A stretch of DNA of 55,036 nucleotides from Lacihabitans sp. LS3-19 (GCF_024343575.1 NZ_RJUA01000016.1:1-55036), one strand, 5' to 3'; shown: positions 26,538 through 34,893, counted from the first letter of the stretch. The notes: generated by a model from the sequence alone, not told the origin. Numbers and translations are program-made.

Positions 26538-27803
26538 TTAAATAAAAGTATGGTCTCCTAAAATCTCACTCATTGCCAAACCCCAATGCGGAACTTTCCC
26601 TCCGAGCGTATAGTACATTTGTTTGAATCCCATTTTCAGGGCATAAGGTGTGAAGCCCATTTCTAGATGACTTTCTTTGCCGCCCCACCATTCGTTGGTT
26701 CGCATATAGAATCCTTTGATGCCTCCCATATCGCCCATGCAGAGCAATTCAAACTCCATCGGTTTCACATCTCCTTCAATAATACCCAATTCTTTTCCAA
26801 GCGTATTGGCCAAAACTTCGGCTTCCATGTGGCCCAGAGAACCGATTTTGGGAACAGTAATAGAGGCCGCATCGCCTACTGCAAAAATATTTTGGTAATC
26901 AGGATTTCGCATGTGCAAGTCCGTGATAACAAAACCCATATCGTCTGTAAATGGCAGCTCTTTTAGGAATTGATGTGCTTCCCAATCAGGAAATAGTATG
27001 GCGATTTCAGCTTCTTGTGTGGTGCCATCATTGAATTCAAGGCCACCTTTGTGTACTTTTTTTATACCATTGGTATTCGCTTGGTAATTATAGCCCATTT
27101 TGCCCATCATTGGTACGAGTTGGTTTAAAATGGTCTCTCCAGCGTCTTCTGCAATAACTTTTGCAGGTGTTGAAAGAAAAATAGTAGAGGTTTTTCCTTT
27201 GTCATTTTTCTCTAACCAATGGGCCATAGAAAATGCCATTTCCACAGGTGGTCCTTCGCAAGCAGTTAAGGCCACAGGCATATTTTTTGGTAATTTGTCA
27301 CTTTTACCTTGGTGAAAAACATCTGAGGTAATGGCTATTGGGCCGCCTTTGTATTCATTGTGTAAATAATTCCGTAAGCGATTACCTAGAAATACATCCG
27401 TTACACTATGTCCATTTTCGTTGAAACCATCAATTTTGTCAAACGCCAGACGATTGCCTAAGGCAACCACCAAGTAATTGTATTTTATTTTACGAACAGG
27501 ATGACCTGGCCGTTCGTTTGGTTGGTAAAAAAACGTACTCGTTTCTGGGTCTATTGTGGTGACTTCTGCCTGAACAAATTCGCTGCCGTCATGTTCTAAA
27601 AATGACATAAAATTAAAATGTAGATCCAAAGCTGGATTTACATTTGCCAACACTTGCATCGGAATATTCGGCACAAATGTTAGCAAAGATTTACGGTCAA
27701 TTATAGTAATATCGGCTTTTCCTTTTACTACGGCATGGATATATCTGGCTGTGGTAAGTCCGGCAAAATTGCATCCGAGAATTATGATGTGTGGTTTTAT
27801 CAT
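26538..27803 (-). CDS. SQR-like FAD-dependent oxidoreductase
   Basis: A 421-residue flavoprotein of the sulfide:quinone reductase / NDH-2 group. It has an N-terminal FAD-binding fold with GCNFAGL at residues 10-16, an NYLVVALGN segment, and a second FAD contact NIFAVGDAAS. Two cysteines sit where SQR has catalytic ones: Cys182 (TACEGPP) and Cys355 (ELLCMGDMG). The third SQR cysteine appears to be Val (HSVTDV). Membrane association through the C-terminal amphipathic region is likely. It leads a five-gene operon under shared element B. Confidence 0.85.
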   Translation of the reverse strand: MIKPHIIILGCNFAGLTTARYIHAVVKGKADITIIDRKSLLTFVPNIPMQVLANVNPALDLHFNFMSFLEHDGSEFVQAEVTTIDPETSTFFYQPNERPGHPVRKIKYNYLVVALGNRLAFDKIDGFNENGHSVTDVFLGNRLRNYLHNEYKGGPIAITSDVFHQGKSDKLPKNMPVALTACEGPPVEMAFSMAHWLEKNDKGKTSTIFLSTPAKVIAEDAGETILNQLVPMMGKMGYNYQANTNGIKKVHKGGLEFNDGTTQEAEIAILFPDWEAHQFLKELPFTDDMGFVITDLHMRNPDYQNIFAVGDAASITVPKIGSLGHMEAEVLANTLGKELGIIEGDVKPMEFELLCMGDMGGIKGFYMRTNEWWGGKESHLEMGFTPYALKMGFKQMYYTLGGKVPHWGLAMSEILGDHTFI

Positions 27804-27876
27804 GATTATATACTTTTGATTTTTATGAAATATTTTTCTCGAATTGCTAATTTGATGACTCGTACTTGCGACACTA

Positions 27877-27942
27877 CAAAGGTGATTCTTTTCAATCCCT
27901 GAAGTCTTACATAACTATTAAAAAGAGTTATATCATTCACAC
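27877..27942 (-). promoter_or_regulatory. 66-nt shared promoter element, copy B (SQR-like operon)
   Basis: On the minus strand: GTGTGAATGATATAAC, 14 nt, ATGTAAGA, 19 nt, TCACCTTTG. Spacing is identical to copies A, C and D. It ends 74 nt before the flavoprotein start codon. Confidence 0.8.
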
Positions 27943-28009
27943 ATTTTCAAGATGATGCTTTTAATGTCTAAAGCAGCAAGAGGCTTTTAATGCTAATTTC
28001 AACTGAAAG

Positions 28010-28543
28010 CTATCTTGTTTCGGGCGTTTTTTCGGATTTTAAAACAGGGACGTAGAGTAAAATATTTATGCCTACCAAAAGAAACAGTATTCCTAGACCT
28101 TCTAATTGGAACGCCGATTGGTTTAATACCAATACTGACCCAATTCCCACTGCGATGCCAAGGAGAAGACGGATAATTATGATTTTGAAGACTACTTTTT
28201 GGCCTAAATTAAACAGCCAGCTACAAAAGATAACTTCGGAAAGCATATAGAAAATAAATAGAAATTCGGTTAAAGAAATTACTTTTTCGATGGTGTTGCA
28301 GAATATTAAAATGGATAATCCGTAAGCTAACATCGCCAATGCATGTAGTTCATGATAAGCAAACTGAATCTGTTTTCTTTGCCTTGAAAAAGCCGCAACA
28401 AAGGCAAATATTGCCCCGAAGATCAGCAAGAATCCTGTAGTATGGTTTATGGTAAGGAAAGAGATGTCTTTTGATAATACAAGGAAAATGCCTTCAAAAA
28501 TGATGATGCTGCCGTAAATGTAAATGGGAAGAAATTTTTTCAT
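28010..28543 (-). CDS. Small multi-spanning membrane protein, possibly HdeD-like
   Basis: A 177-residue protein with about six hydrophobic segments and a basic C-terminal tail (KSEKTPETR). The arrangement of short paired helices (IIIFEGIFLVL, GFLLIFGAIFAFVAAF, LHALAMLAYGLSILIF) resembles HdeD/DUF308 membrane proteins, but no signature is decisive. It sits between the two BON-linked promoters, after the terminator of BON gene 2. Confidence 0.65.
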   Translation of the reverse strand: MKKFLPIYIYGSIIIFEGIFLVLSKDISFLTINHTTGFLLIFGAIFAFVAAFSRQRKQIQFAYHELHALAMLAYGLSILIFCNTIEKVISLTEFLFIFYMLSEVIFCSWLFNLGQKVVFKIIIIRLLLGIAVGIGSVLVLNQSAFQLEGLGILFLLVGINILLYVPVLKSEKTPETR

Positions 28544-28596
28544 TGGATATGTTTTATAATTTGTGGCTATTGATTTAAAAATTATTTGAACTATGT

Positions 28597-28634
28597 AAAA
28601 AAACAGAGGAGGCAGGATTTTCCTCCACTGTTTT
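28597..28634 (-). terminator. Rho-independent terminator after BON gene 2
   Basis: AAAACAGAGGAGG (28600-28612) pairs with CCTCCACTGTTTT (28622-28634) with one mismatch. The A-run on the left gives a U-tract for minus-strand transcription, 12 nt after the BON stop. Confidence 0.85.
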
Positions 28635-28645
28635 AAAATCTTCTA

Positions 28646-29314
28646 TTAAATATATGAATAGGCGTAATCTACCTCTAATTCATTTTTAACATGCCATATC
28701 CCAGGAGTTTTCCAAGCTAATCTGCCCGCTTCCTCTTTCTGGTACCAAGAGTTTACTCTACCAGTCAATAAAACGGTGGTGTCTGAAACCGAAACCACAA
28801 TATCTCTATCATCCACCGTGCAACTTCTCTCGAAAGCATCTTCAATGTCTTTCTGTTCAATAGCTTCTTTTATTTCCGATTTGATTTTAATGTTATTCGA
28901 TACCCCTCTGACGCCCATCAGGTAACTAATAGCTTTTTTAGCGGCATCTTTTTGGTAATTCCAAACCAATTCTCCCTCCAAGGTTACCCAGCCATCTTCT
29001 ACTTTTACCGTTACTTTATTGTCTGGAACAGACATGTTTGATTTCAAGGCGGATAAAACTTCGTTTGCAATTTCAGAATTGGTTTTTGTCCAAGAACTTG
29101 GAAATTTTACCTCTATTTTTTCAACCAAAGCTCGCACACCTGATACATTTTTGGCTGCATTTTCAGCTTCCATTTTTTTTGCGTAGCTATCTACTACACC
29201 TGTTAATGAAACCACACCATCTTTGGCAGTAACGCCAATTTCTGCTGCATGCAATAAAGGTTCCCATTTGATGGCGTTTTGAACGTCAGTTTGTAATTCA
29301 GAATCGTTTTTCAT
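28646..29314 (-). CDS. Three-BON-domain protein (second copy)
   Basis: A 222-residue paralogue of the protein at 23153-23824, with the same three BON domains and near-identical first 70 residues. The start is the ATG at 29312-29314 (MKNDSELQTDVQ), matching MKNNAELQTDVQ in copy 1. The frame stays open to 29419, but that extension is just the shared promoter element and leader. Its promoter carries element C. Two copies with the same control suggest dosage or partial specialisation. Confidence 0.9.
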   Translation of the reverse strand: MKNDSELQTDVQNAIKWEPLLHAAEIGVTAKDGVVSLTGVVDSYAKKMEAENAAKNVSGVRALVEKIEVKFPSSWTKTNSEIANEVLSALKSNMSVPDNKVTVKVEDGWVTLEGELVWNYQKDAAKKAISYLMGVRGVSNNIKIKSEIKEAIEQKDIEDAFERSCTVDDRDIVVSVSDTTVLLTGRVNSWYQKEEAGRLAWKTPGIWHVKNELEVDYAYSYI

Positions 29315-29355
29315 GGTAAAAATATTTTCACTGTGAATAAATTTCCACAACGACT

Positions 29356-29421
29356 CAAAGGTGACCCCAAATAAAGTCTTAACCCTTACACAATTACAGA
29401 TAATAGTTACATCATTCACAC
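29356..29421 (-). promoter_or_regulatory. 66-nt shared promoter element, copy C (BON gene 2)
   Basis: On the minus strand: GTGTGAATGATGTAAC, 14 nt, GTGTAAGG, 19 nt (with GTTAAGACTTTAT), TCACCTTTG. Spacing equals A, B and D. It ends 41 nt before the BON start codon. Confidence 0.82.
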
Positions 29422-29535
29422 TGTTTTTAGGCGGGGCTTTATTACAATCAGCATCAACGAGTCGAAATAGAATTAAAAAATAGACTACTTGAATTAACGG
29501 GTATTTTTACCTGTAAAAGCTTGATAATGAAGTCG

Positions 29536-29543
29536 TATATTTG
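29536..29543 (+). promoter_or_regulatory. -7 promoter box of the metallophosphoesterase gene
   Basis: TATATTTG matches TAnnTTTG and lies 34 nt before the ATG at 29578. Confidence 0.5.
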
Positions 29544-29577
29544 ACTATTTAATAAAAACTTTAAATATATAAATACC

Positions 29578-30906
29578 ATGAAAATTTCAATGTTAAACTA
29601 CTTTTTGCAAATACAACGGAATCTGTCTGACGCACTAAAGTCTGGGGAAAGTATTGACCAAGAAATTTGGGAATTTTTGGTTGAAAGTGAAAATGCTTTA
29701 ATAAAGCTCATGAATAATAATCCACCACGGCCTAACGACCCGGGGAATATTGAATTTGGCTGGGCATTATATTTTTTAAATAATGATATTTCTATTATTA
29801 TTAAAGATGAACTAAAGAAATTTGGTAACCTCCCAAATTCTCAAATTACTAAAGCCGACTGGGCATGTTGGGAAAAAATTTGGCAAGGTGCTGGAGTGTT
29901 GATGGGCGATGGGACTTTGCTTTCAACTGCATGTTATGCTCAAATGGATCCCGGATGGTCATTATCTCTTTTATGTTTTCTATTGCAAAAAGTAAAAGTT
30001 ATTGCAAAACAACCTTTTGCACACAATCCTGCAGTTTTGGATTTTAGCAATAAAGAAAGTTTAAAAATCGCCCTATTCGGAGATTGGGGAACAGGTGAAT
30101 ACAAAGATGGGAATTTGAAAAATAGTCCTTCTCAATTGGTTATGAAGCAGATAGCACTTTTAAAACCTGATATCATGATTCATTTAGGGGATGTATATTA
30201 TGCTGGATTACCCAATGAAGAGTTTAAAAAATTGTTGAATTGTTGGATAAAAGCTCCTTTGGGTAATTTTACCCTAAATTCAAACCATGAAATGTATGAC
30301 GGTGGAAATGGATTGTATAATGTGGCTCTAGCTGATGAATTGTTTCAAGATCAGAAATGTACTACCTATTTCTCTTTAAAATTTAAACAATGGAAAATTT
30401 TGGGCTTAGATTCGGCTTATAATGCCACGAAGTTCTATATGGATGGCGTAATAAACGACCCTTATCAGCCAGGTAAAGATGGTTTTATTAGCAAAGAGGC
30501 TAATTCTGAAAAATTGATGATATTAACTCACCACAACCCGATAGATACCCAAGGAGGTAATAAGAATTCTTTATGGGAGGATGTTGTGACTAACTCGCTT
30601 GATAGTATTTTACCTGATGTTTGGTATTGGGGACATACGCACAATGGTATTGTATACAATGAAAAGGCAGCAAGCGGGAAAACCAAAGCAAGGTGTCTTG
30701 GACATGCCGCTATCCCTTTTGGTGATGCTAGTTGGTTAAAAGGAGAGGAAAAGGTAGATTATTATACAAATACACCTCTTGGAGACGGCTATTCAAATAA
30801 TGCAAAAAGGGTAAAAAATGGATTTGCAATTTTGGATTTTGATGCAAACGGTTTATTAACTGAAACATGGTACGATCAAGATGGAGAAGCAAAAATCATA
30901 AAGTGA
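29578..30906 (+). CDS. Metallophosphoesterase-domain protein
   Basis: A 442-residue protein without a signal peptide. Residues 160-400 form a calcineurin-like phosphoesterase domain with Asp169 (FGDWG), Asp205 (LGDVYY), Asn236-His237 (NSNHE), His318-His319 and His353/His355 (GHTH). These are the expected two-metal ligands. The first ~155 residues are helical and unrecognised. The third block reads NSNHE instead of the usual GNHE/D. The gene is alone, with its own promoter, next to the stress island. Substrate unknown. Confidence 0.85.
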   Translation: MKISMLNYFLQIQRNLSDALKSGESIDQEIWEFLVESENALIKLMNNNPPRPNDPGNIEFGWALYFLNNDISIIIKDELKKFGNLPNSQITKADWACWEKIWQGAGVLMGDGTLLSTACYAQMDPGWSLSLLCFLLQKVKVIAKQPFAHNPAVLDFSNKESLKIALFGDWGTGEYKDGNLKNSPSQLVMKQIALLKPDIMIHLGDVYYAGLPNEEFKKLLNCWIKAPLGNFTLNSNHEMYDGGNGLYNVALADELFQDQKCTTYFSLKFKQWKILGLDSAYNATKFYMDGVINDPYQPGKDGFISKEANSEKLMILTHHNPIDTQGGNKNSLWEDVVTNSLDSILPDVWYWGHTHNGIVYNEKAASGKTKARCLGHAAIPFGDASWLKGEEKVDYYTNTPLGDGYSNNAKRVKNGFAILDFDANGLLTETWYDQDGEAKIIK

Positions 30907-31060
30907 AATTAAGGTAAAATAAAGGTTTGTATGATTTATTGAGTAAGGTGAAAGCTTGAATTTGGGTTAAAAAAATGTGTTTGTTTGTTTTATTGTCTAA
31001 CATAGTTTTAAAGAGAGCGATAATCTGCTAATATAATATTAAAAACCATTTAGTTTTTTG

Positions 31061-31110
31061 CGAGTGAAACCCGCTATTCACCAATCCGAAGGAAATATCC
31101 TCTTGATAGC
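31061..31110 (-). repeat. Intergenic repeat R, copy 1
   Basis: A ~50-nt sequence with core AATCCGAAGGAAATATCCT on the plus strand. It shares GAAACCCG, ATTYACCAATCCGAAGGAAATAT and TGATA segments with copy 2 (35528-35575) and, less well, copy 3 (36517-36565), all in one orientation. AGGA-AATA-TCCT can form a small hairpin. Confidence 0.75.
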
Positions 31111-31132
31111 TGAATAAATTTTCTCAACCACT

Positions 31133-31198
31133 CAAAAGTGACCTGGAATAAAGTCTTAACCCTTAAATAATTACAGATAAGTGTTACAACATTCACAC
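31133..31198 (-). promoter_or_regulatory. 66-nt shared promoter element, copy D (orphan)
   Basis: On the minus strand: GTGTGAATGTTGTAAC, 14 nt, ATTTAAGG, 19 nt (GTTAAGACTTTAT as in copy C), TCACTTTTG. The similarity to C continues past the -7 box, but no BON gene follows; after about 20 nt the sequence runs into repeat R. It appears to be the remnant of a lost third regulated gene. Confidence 0.7.
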
Positions 31199-31938
31199 TG
31201 TTTGTATGCGGGCTTATTTTTTTCGAAAAAAAGGACCTTTTTGTTTTTTTAGGTTGGGTAAATTTCAATAGCATATTTTTTCGACCAAAGAAAAATTAAT
31301 TCTTGAGTATTAGCGATGCCAAATAGTCTATGATAGAGACTCAACTGAATCAAAGACAGACTAAACTTTTGGGGAAAGCAAATTTTAAATAAAACAGAAT
31401 TTAAAATAGACTTTAAGGGAATAATCAAAAAAAAACTACAAAAAGAATGGAACTCATATTGAAACCTTTAATGCTTTTTCTATTGTGGAATTTTCTCCTC
31501 TTTTGATAACCTTTTAGTGAAAACAGGTTTATGGAATTTCTAAGAAAACTATTATTCGTAAAAAATTAGAAGTCTTATTACTATTAACAATTTGGAATTA
31601 ATCCAAGATAATCTGTTTTGAAGGTTGCACAATACATCTACAATCTTGTAAATGGTTTTTCCATAATTAGGAAAAAATACAAAATTTGGAAAATTTTCTG
31701 AAAAAAAAGTAAAACCTTGAAAATGAAATATTTATTATTTTGTATCTTTCTAATAAAAAATAGACTTTTATGTGTTTTTTTTGGATACAATTAGGGGAAA
31801 TAAGTCTTTTTTGACAAGGTTTTTGTAAAAAAAATTAATCATAACTTATTTTTTTTCATTTGTAAAGAGTATTTCAAAATTGGCATAAAAGTTGAAAGTT
31901 ATAATTTATTATTATAATATTTTTTAACCTATAAGAAA

Positions 31939-32088
31939 ATGAAAAAAATATCTGATTCTATAATTCCTTCAGAGAAAAGGCTAAAAACTTATCAGAAGCC
32001 CAAATTGAAAAAACTTGGTTCAGTAAACAAGTTAACCTTAAAAACTGGCTCAACTTCAGATTTTGGTTCTAATCGTTATACAATTTAA
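31939..32088 (+). CDS. 49-residue peptide with a lasso-type RiPP leader motif
   Basis: A small gene (49 codons) with the pattern Y18-x-x-P21-x-L23-x-x-x-G27 followed by L32-T33, in TYQKPKLKKLGSVNKLTL. This is the leader motif recognised by the RRE protein in lasso-peptide systems and found in Bacteroidota proteins named lasso RiPP family leader peptide-containing. The C-terminal part after Thr36 is short (GSTSDFGSNRYTI) and lacks an acidic residue at position 7-9, so a classical lasso ring is not expected. No lasso cyclase or leader peptidase gene is in the window. It lies 12 nt before the secreted protein gene and is probably co-transcribed with it and the lysyl oxidase. Confidence 0.65.
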   Translation: MKKISDSIIPSEKRLKTYQKPKLKKLGSVNKLTLKTGSTSDFGSNRYTI

Positions 32089-32100
32089 ACTTAATATCTT

Positions 32101-33555
32101 ATGAAAAATATTTATGTTTCACTTCTGTTTTTTTTGATATTAGTCAAAGCTAATGGACAAAGCTGTACAACGGGTTGTACATACACTTATTCTGGTATTG
32201 CTCCAAATAATTCTACCAATTTAAATCTTGATCCTGGACAAACATTGTGTATAACCGGAAACGCTCCAAATTTAAATGTAAATTCAAATGGTGCAGGTAA
32301 TAGATACATTTGTGTTGCTACAGGCGTGACATGGGACCAATCAACTCTCGGTATAAATGAAGCTACCTATAATGTTTATGGTACAATAAATACTTCTGGA
32401 TTGCAAGGGAATGGAAATAGGGCAATGGAAATATTTTCAGGCGGAGCTTTAAATTTAAGTGGTGATGTTTATGCAAATAATCAAATTACATTGGTGAATA
32501 ATGGGACTTTGAATTTCAATTCTGTTAACCCTCAAACTATGGCTGGTATAAACTTGACAAATGGTGGTGCAATTACTAAAGTAAATGGTCAATTAAAAAT
32601 TGGTAATGGCTCATTTGTTACAACTACCGGCACTATTGATGTAGCAGCACTAGAGAACGAAGAAGCTAATAGTTTTGTTAATAGCGGTTCGATAAATATA
32701 GCTGGTCTATTTAATAATCATGGATCTTTTACAAATAATGGGACTGTAGATGCTGCTGGGCTTATAGTTGGAAATAAAGGTCCAGGGAAAATTTTAACAA
32801 ACAATGCCAATATTACCATTACAGGTGATGTAACCATTCAGTCTTCCATAGTTAATACTGGGGGATTTGACATTTTTGGAAATTTCACCCAAAACAATCT
32901 GAATGTTTCAGGGGATGATACGGGTTATTTTTTAGTGACAGGAACTATTTCATCAACGTCTGGTACAATTACGGGTACCACAGTTTTTACCTCAGAAGCA
33001 GCATTGCTTGCAAGTACCACTCCTGTTTTTCCTGTTAAAATAATTAATTTCAACGCCATTCAAATAAAAGAGGGTATTAATGTTTCTTGGGAATTTGTTG
33101 AAGCAAGTGGTTTTGATAAATTTGAACTCGAAAGAAGCAAGGATGCGGTAAATTTTGAAAGAATTGCCAATCTTAAATTAAAAGATTATATTAATAATTC
33201 ATTTTTAGATTTTGTGGATATTTATCCAATAAAAGGTAATAATTATTATAGGCTAAAAATGGTAAATTTGGACGGCTCGTTTGAATTTAGCAAAATAATA
33301 AACGTGAACTATCAAGAAAATGGCGAATATGTGTATTTAGAGAATCCTGCTGTAGGCCAGTCTGTTAGGGTGTTTTCAAACATTAAAAAACCAAATGTTA
33401 AGGTTGTAGATATGTTGGGTAGAACTGTAGATTTCAAATTAAATAATATGGCAGATGGGTTTAATATTACCCCCAAAAGGTATTTTTATGATTTATTAAT
33501 AGTTACTATTTCAAACGAAAATGTCAGGTTCGTTAAAAAAGTTATCTTAAATTAA
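32101..33555 (+). CDS. Secreted beta-solenoid-like protein with type IX cargo-like C-terminal region
   Basis: A 484-residue exported protein with a signal peptide ending KANGQ (residue 20). Residues 30-305 are Asn/Gly/Thr-rich short repeats (NGGAI..., NNGTL..., NTGGF...) typical of a right-handed beta-solenoid. Residues 310-400 form a fibronectin-like module beginning FPVKIINFNAIQIKEGINVSW, which in Bacteroidota precedes the type IX sorting domain, and the end VRFVKKVILN fits a weak type A sorting signal. It is the middle gene of the putative operon; the next ATG follows its stop with no gap. Confidence 0.8.
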   Translation: MKNIYVSLLFFLILVKANGQSCTTGCTYTYSGIAPNNSTNLNLDPGQTLCITGNAPNLNVNSNGAGNRYICVATGVTWDQSTLGINEATYNVYGTINTSGLQGNGNRAMEIFSGGALNLSGDVYANNQITLVNNGTLNFNSVNPQTMAGINLTNGGAITKVNGQLKIGNGSFVTTTGTIDVAALENEEANSFVNSGSINIAGLFNNHGSFTNNGTVDAAGLIVGNKGPGKILTNNANITITGDVTIQSSIVNTGGFDIFGNFTQNNLNVSGDDTGYFLVTGTISSTSGTITGTTVFTSEAALLASTTPVFPVKIINFNAIQIKEGINVSWEFVEASGFDKFELERSKDAVNFERIANLKLKDYINNSFLDFVDIYPIKGNNYYRLKMVNLDGSFEFSKIINVNYQENGEYVYLENPAVGQSVRVFSNIKKPNVKVVDMLGRTVDFKLNNMADGFNITPKRYFYDLLIVTISNENVRFVKKVILN

Positions 33556-34893
33556 ATGAATATTTTTAAGGCTGTTTTAAGCTTAGCTTTGTTTTTATGT
33601 TTTTCTAAACCATTGTATTCCCAAGAATTTAATAGTTACGGAGGATTTATTAAAGATTTTCCAGGTGTAACTGTAGCTGATACCTTTAAAATTAAAATAA
33701 GTGGTATAAAAGATACCATTAATTCAACATTTGGAATAGCAAAGGTGTGTTTTACCATTGCACATTCATTAACATCTGACCTGAAAGTAGAGTTATTTGC
33801 ACCAGACGGTACAGGGATTTGGCTTACCAATAGAAATGGTAATGAAAATGGTGAGAATTATACTTTTACATGTTTCAAATCTAACGGATTTACTGGTTAT
33901 ATTCATGAAGGGAGTAATCCATTTTCGGGTGAATTTATACCAGACGGAAGAATGGAATATCTAAATAATGGTCAAAGTCCAAATGGTATTTGGAAACTGT
34001 TAATTACAGATTTAAAAAGTGGGGATACAGGTAAGTTATTAAATTGGTCTCTATTTTTTAACGATAATCCCAACCCTAATAATGCTTCTAGGCCATGTGG
34101 GATGGAAAATCCAGATGCATGTAAATGCCATTTAGATGCATCTAATTGTACTTTACTTCCTGATTTAGTTCTACTTCCTGAATTCACAAAAAATCAGATT
34201 AAAGAATATCAGTGGAACCATTATCAATATGCTGGTCAACTTCGATTGGCCGCATCAATTGCTAATATAGGTAATGGGCCTATGGAAACTTTCGGCAAAA
34301 ATGAATGGTTTTGTGGAAATAGTAAAGTAACTGGTTCTATAAGGTGTTCGGATGGAAGTTTTTCTAGACAAAAATTATATCAAAGAATATATAAGTTGGA
34401 AAATAAAAACATCATTTTTGAAGATGTTCCAGCAGGAACTAATTATTATGATGATAAACCTGGGCATAATCATTATCATGTAGATTCTTGGATATCCTTT
34501 AAACTCTACAGGCCAGCAAAGAAATCTAGGAAAAGGAAATTAATGGGGGAGGGAGAGAAAGTGAGTTATTGTTTATTTGATACTGGAATTTTGCAAAATG
34601 ACCACTTGTCCGTAGTGGATGGAGTAATGTATGGAGATAAAAATCTTCCAAATTATGGTTTTGGGTATTTTCCGGATTGTAAACCAGGGGTTCAAGGTAT
34701 TAGTGTTGGTGGATATGATACTTATGGAATGCTTTACGAAGGTCAATATATCGACTTACCCAAAAAATTAAAGCCAGGGAAATACGAATTGGAAATAGAG
34801 ATAGATCCTGATAACAAATATCGAGAATTGAATAAAGAGAATAATGTTTTTTCAATGTTGATAGATTTAAACAAACAAAAGGGGAAAAGATAG
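33556..34893 (+). CDS. Secreted P-domain plus lysyl oxidase protein
   Basis: A 445-residue exported protein (signal peptide ending LYSQ). Residues 25-175 resemble the proprotein convertase P domain (HSLTSDLKVELFAPDGTGIWL ... GIWKLLITDLKSGDTGKLLNWSL). Residues 200-435 match lysyl oxidase: copper ligands His304, His306, His308 in GHNHYH; Lys335 in EGEKVSYCLFDT; Tyr390 in GGYDTYG, the two residues that form the LTQ cofactor; and the end LKPGKYELEIEIDPD...ENNVFSM. LOX oxidises lysine side chains and cross-links proteins. About 20 extra residues lie between Lys335 and Tyr390 compared with human LOX. Bacterial LOX is uncommon. The start directly abuts the previous stop. Confidence 0.85.
   Translation: MNIFKAVLSLALFLCFSKPLYSQEFNSYGGFIKDFPGVTVADTFKIKISGIKDTINSTFGIAKVCFTIAHSLTSDLKVELFAPDGTGIWLTNRNGNENGENYTFTCFKSNGFTGYIHEGSNPFSGEFIPDGRMEYLNNGQSPNGIWKLLITDLKSGDTGKLLNWSLFFNDNPNPNNASRPCGMENPDACKCHLDASNCTLLPDLVLLPEFTKNQIKEYQWNHYQYAGQLRLAASIANIGNGPMETFGKNEWFCGNSKVTGSIRCSDGSFSRQKLYQRIYKLENKNIIFEDVPAGTNYYDDKPGHNHYHVDSWISFKLYRPAKKSRKRKLMGEGEKVSYCLFDTGILQNDHLSVVDGVMYGDKNLPNYGFGYFPDCKPGVQGISVGGYDTYGMLYEGQYIDLPKKLKPGKYELEIEIDPDNKYRELNKENNVFSMLIDLNKQKGKR

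Larger units (their letters stand above)
30907..31938. other. 1-kb gene-poor stretch holding an orphan promoter element and a repeat
   Basis: No coding region is supported here. It contains repeat R copy 1 (31061-31110), the orphan shared element D (31133-31198) and a very AT-rich 700-nt part up to the small RiPP-like gene. A TATCTTTC box at 31743-31750 may be the promoter of the downstream operon. Confidence 0.6.

Noticed and set aside
29315-29419. 35-codon N-terminal extension of BON gene 2
   Set aside because: It covers the shared promoter element; the paralogue starts at the equivalent of 29314.
31074-31274. 66-codon minus-strand frame resembling the upstream extension of BON gene 2
   Set aside because: The resemblance (VRVKTLF, VTFE, KFI) comes from translating the duplicated promoter element D, not from a shared protein.
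31939-32088. Complete lasso peptide biosynthesis cluster
   Set aside because: Only the leader-like peptide is present; no cyclase, protease or RRE gene within the window.
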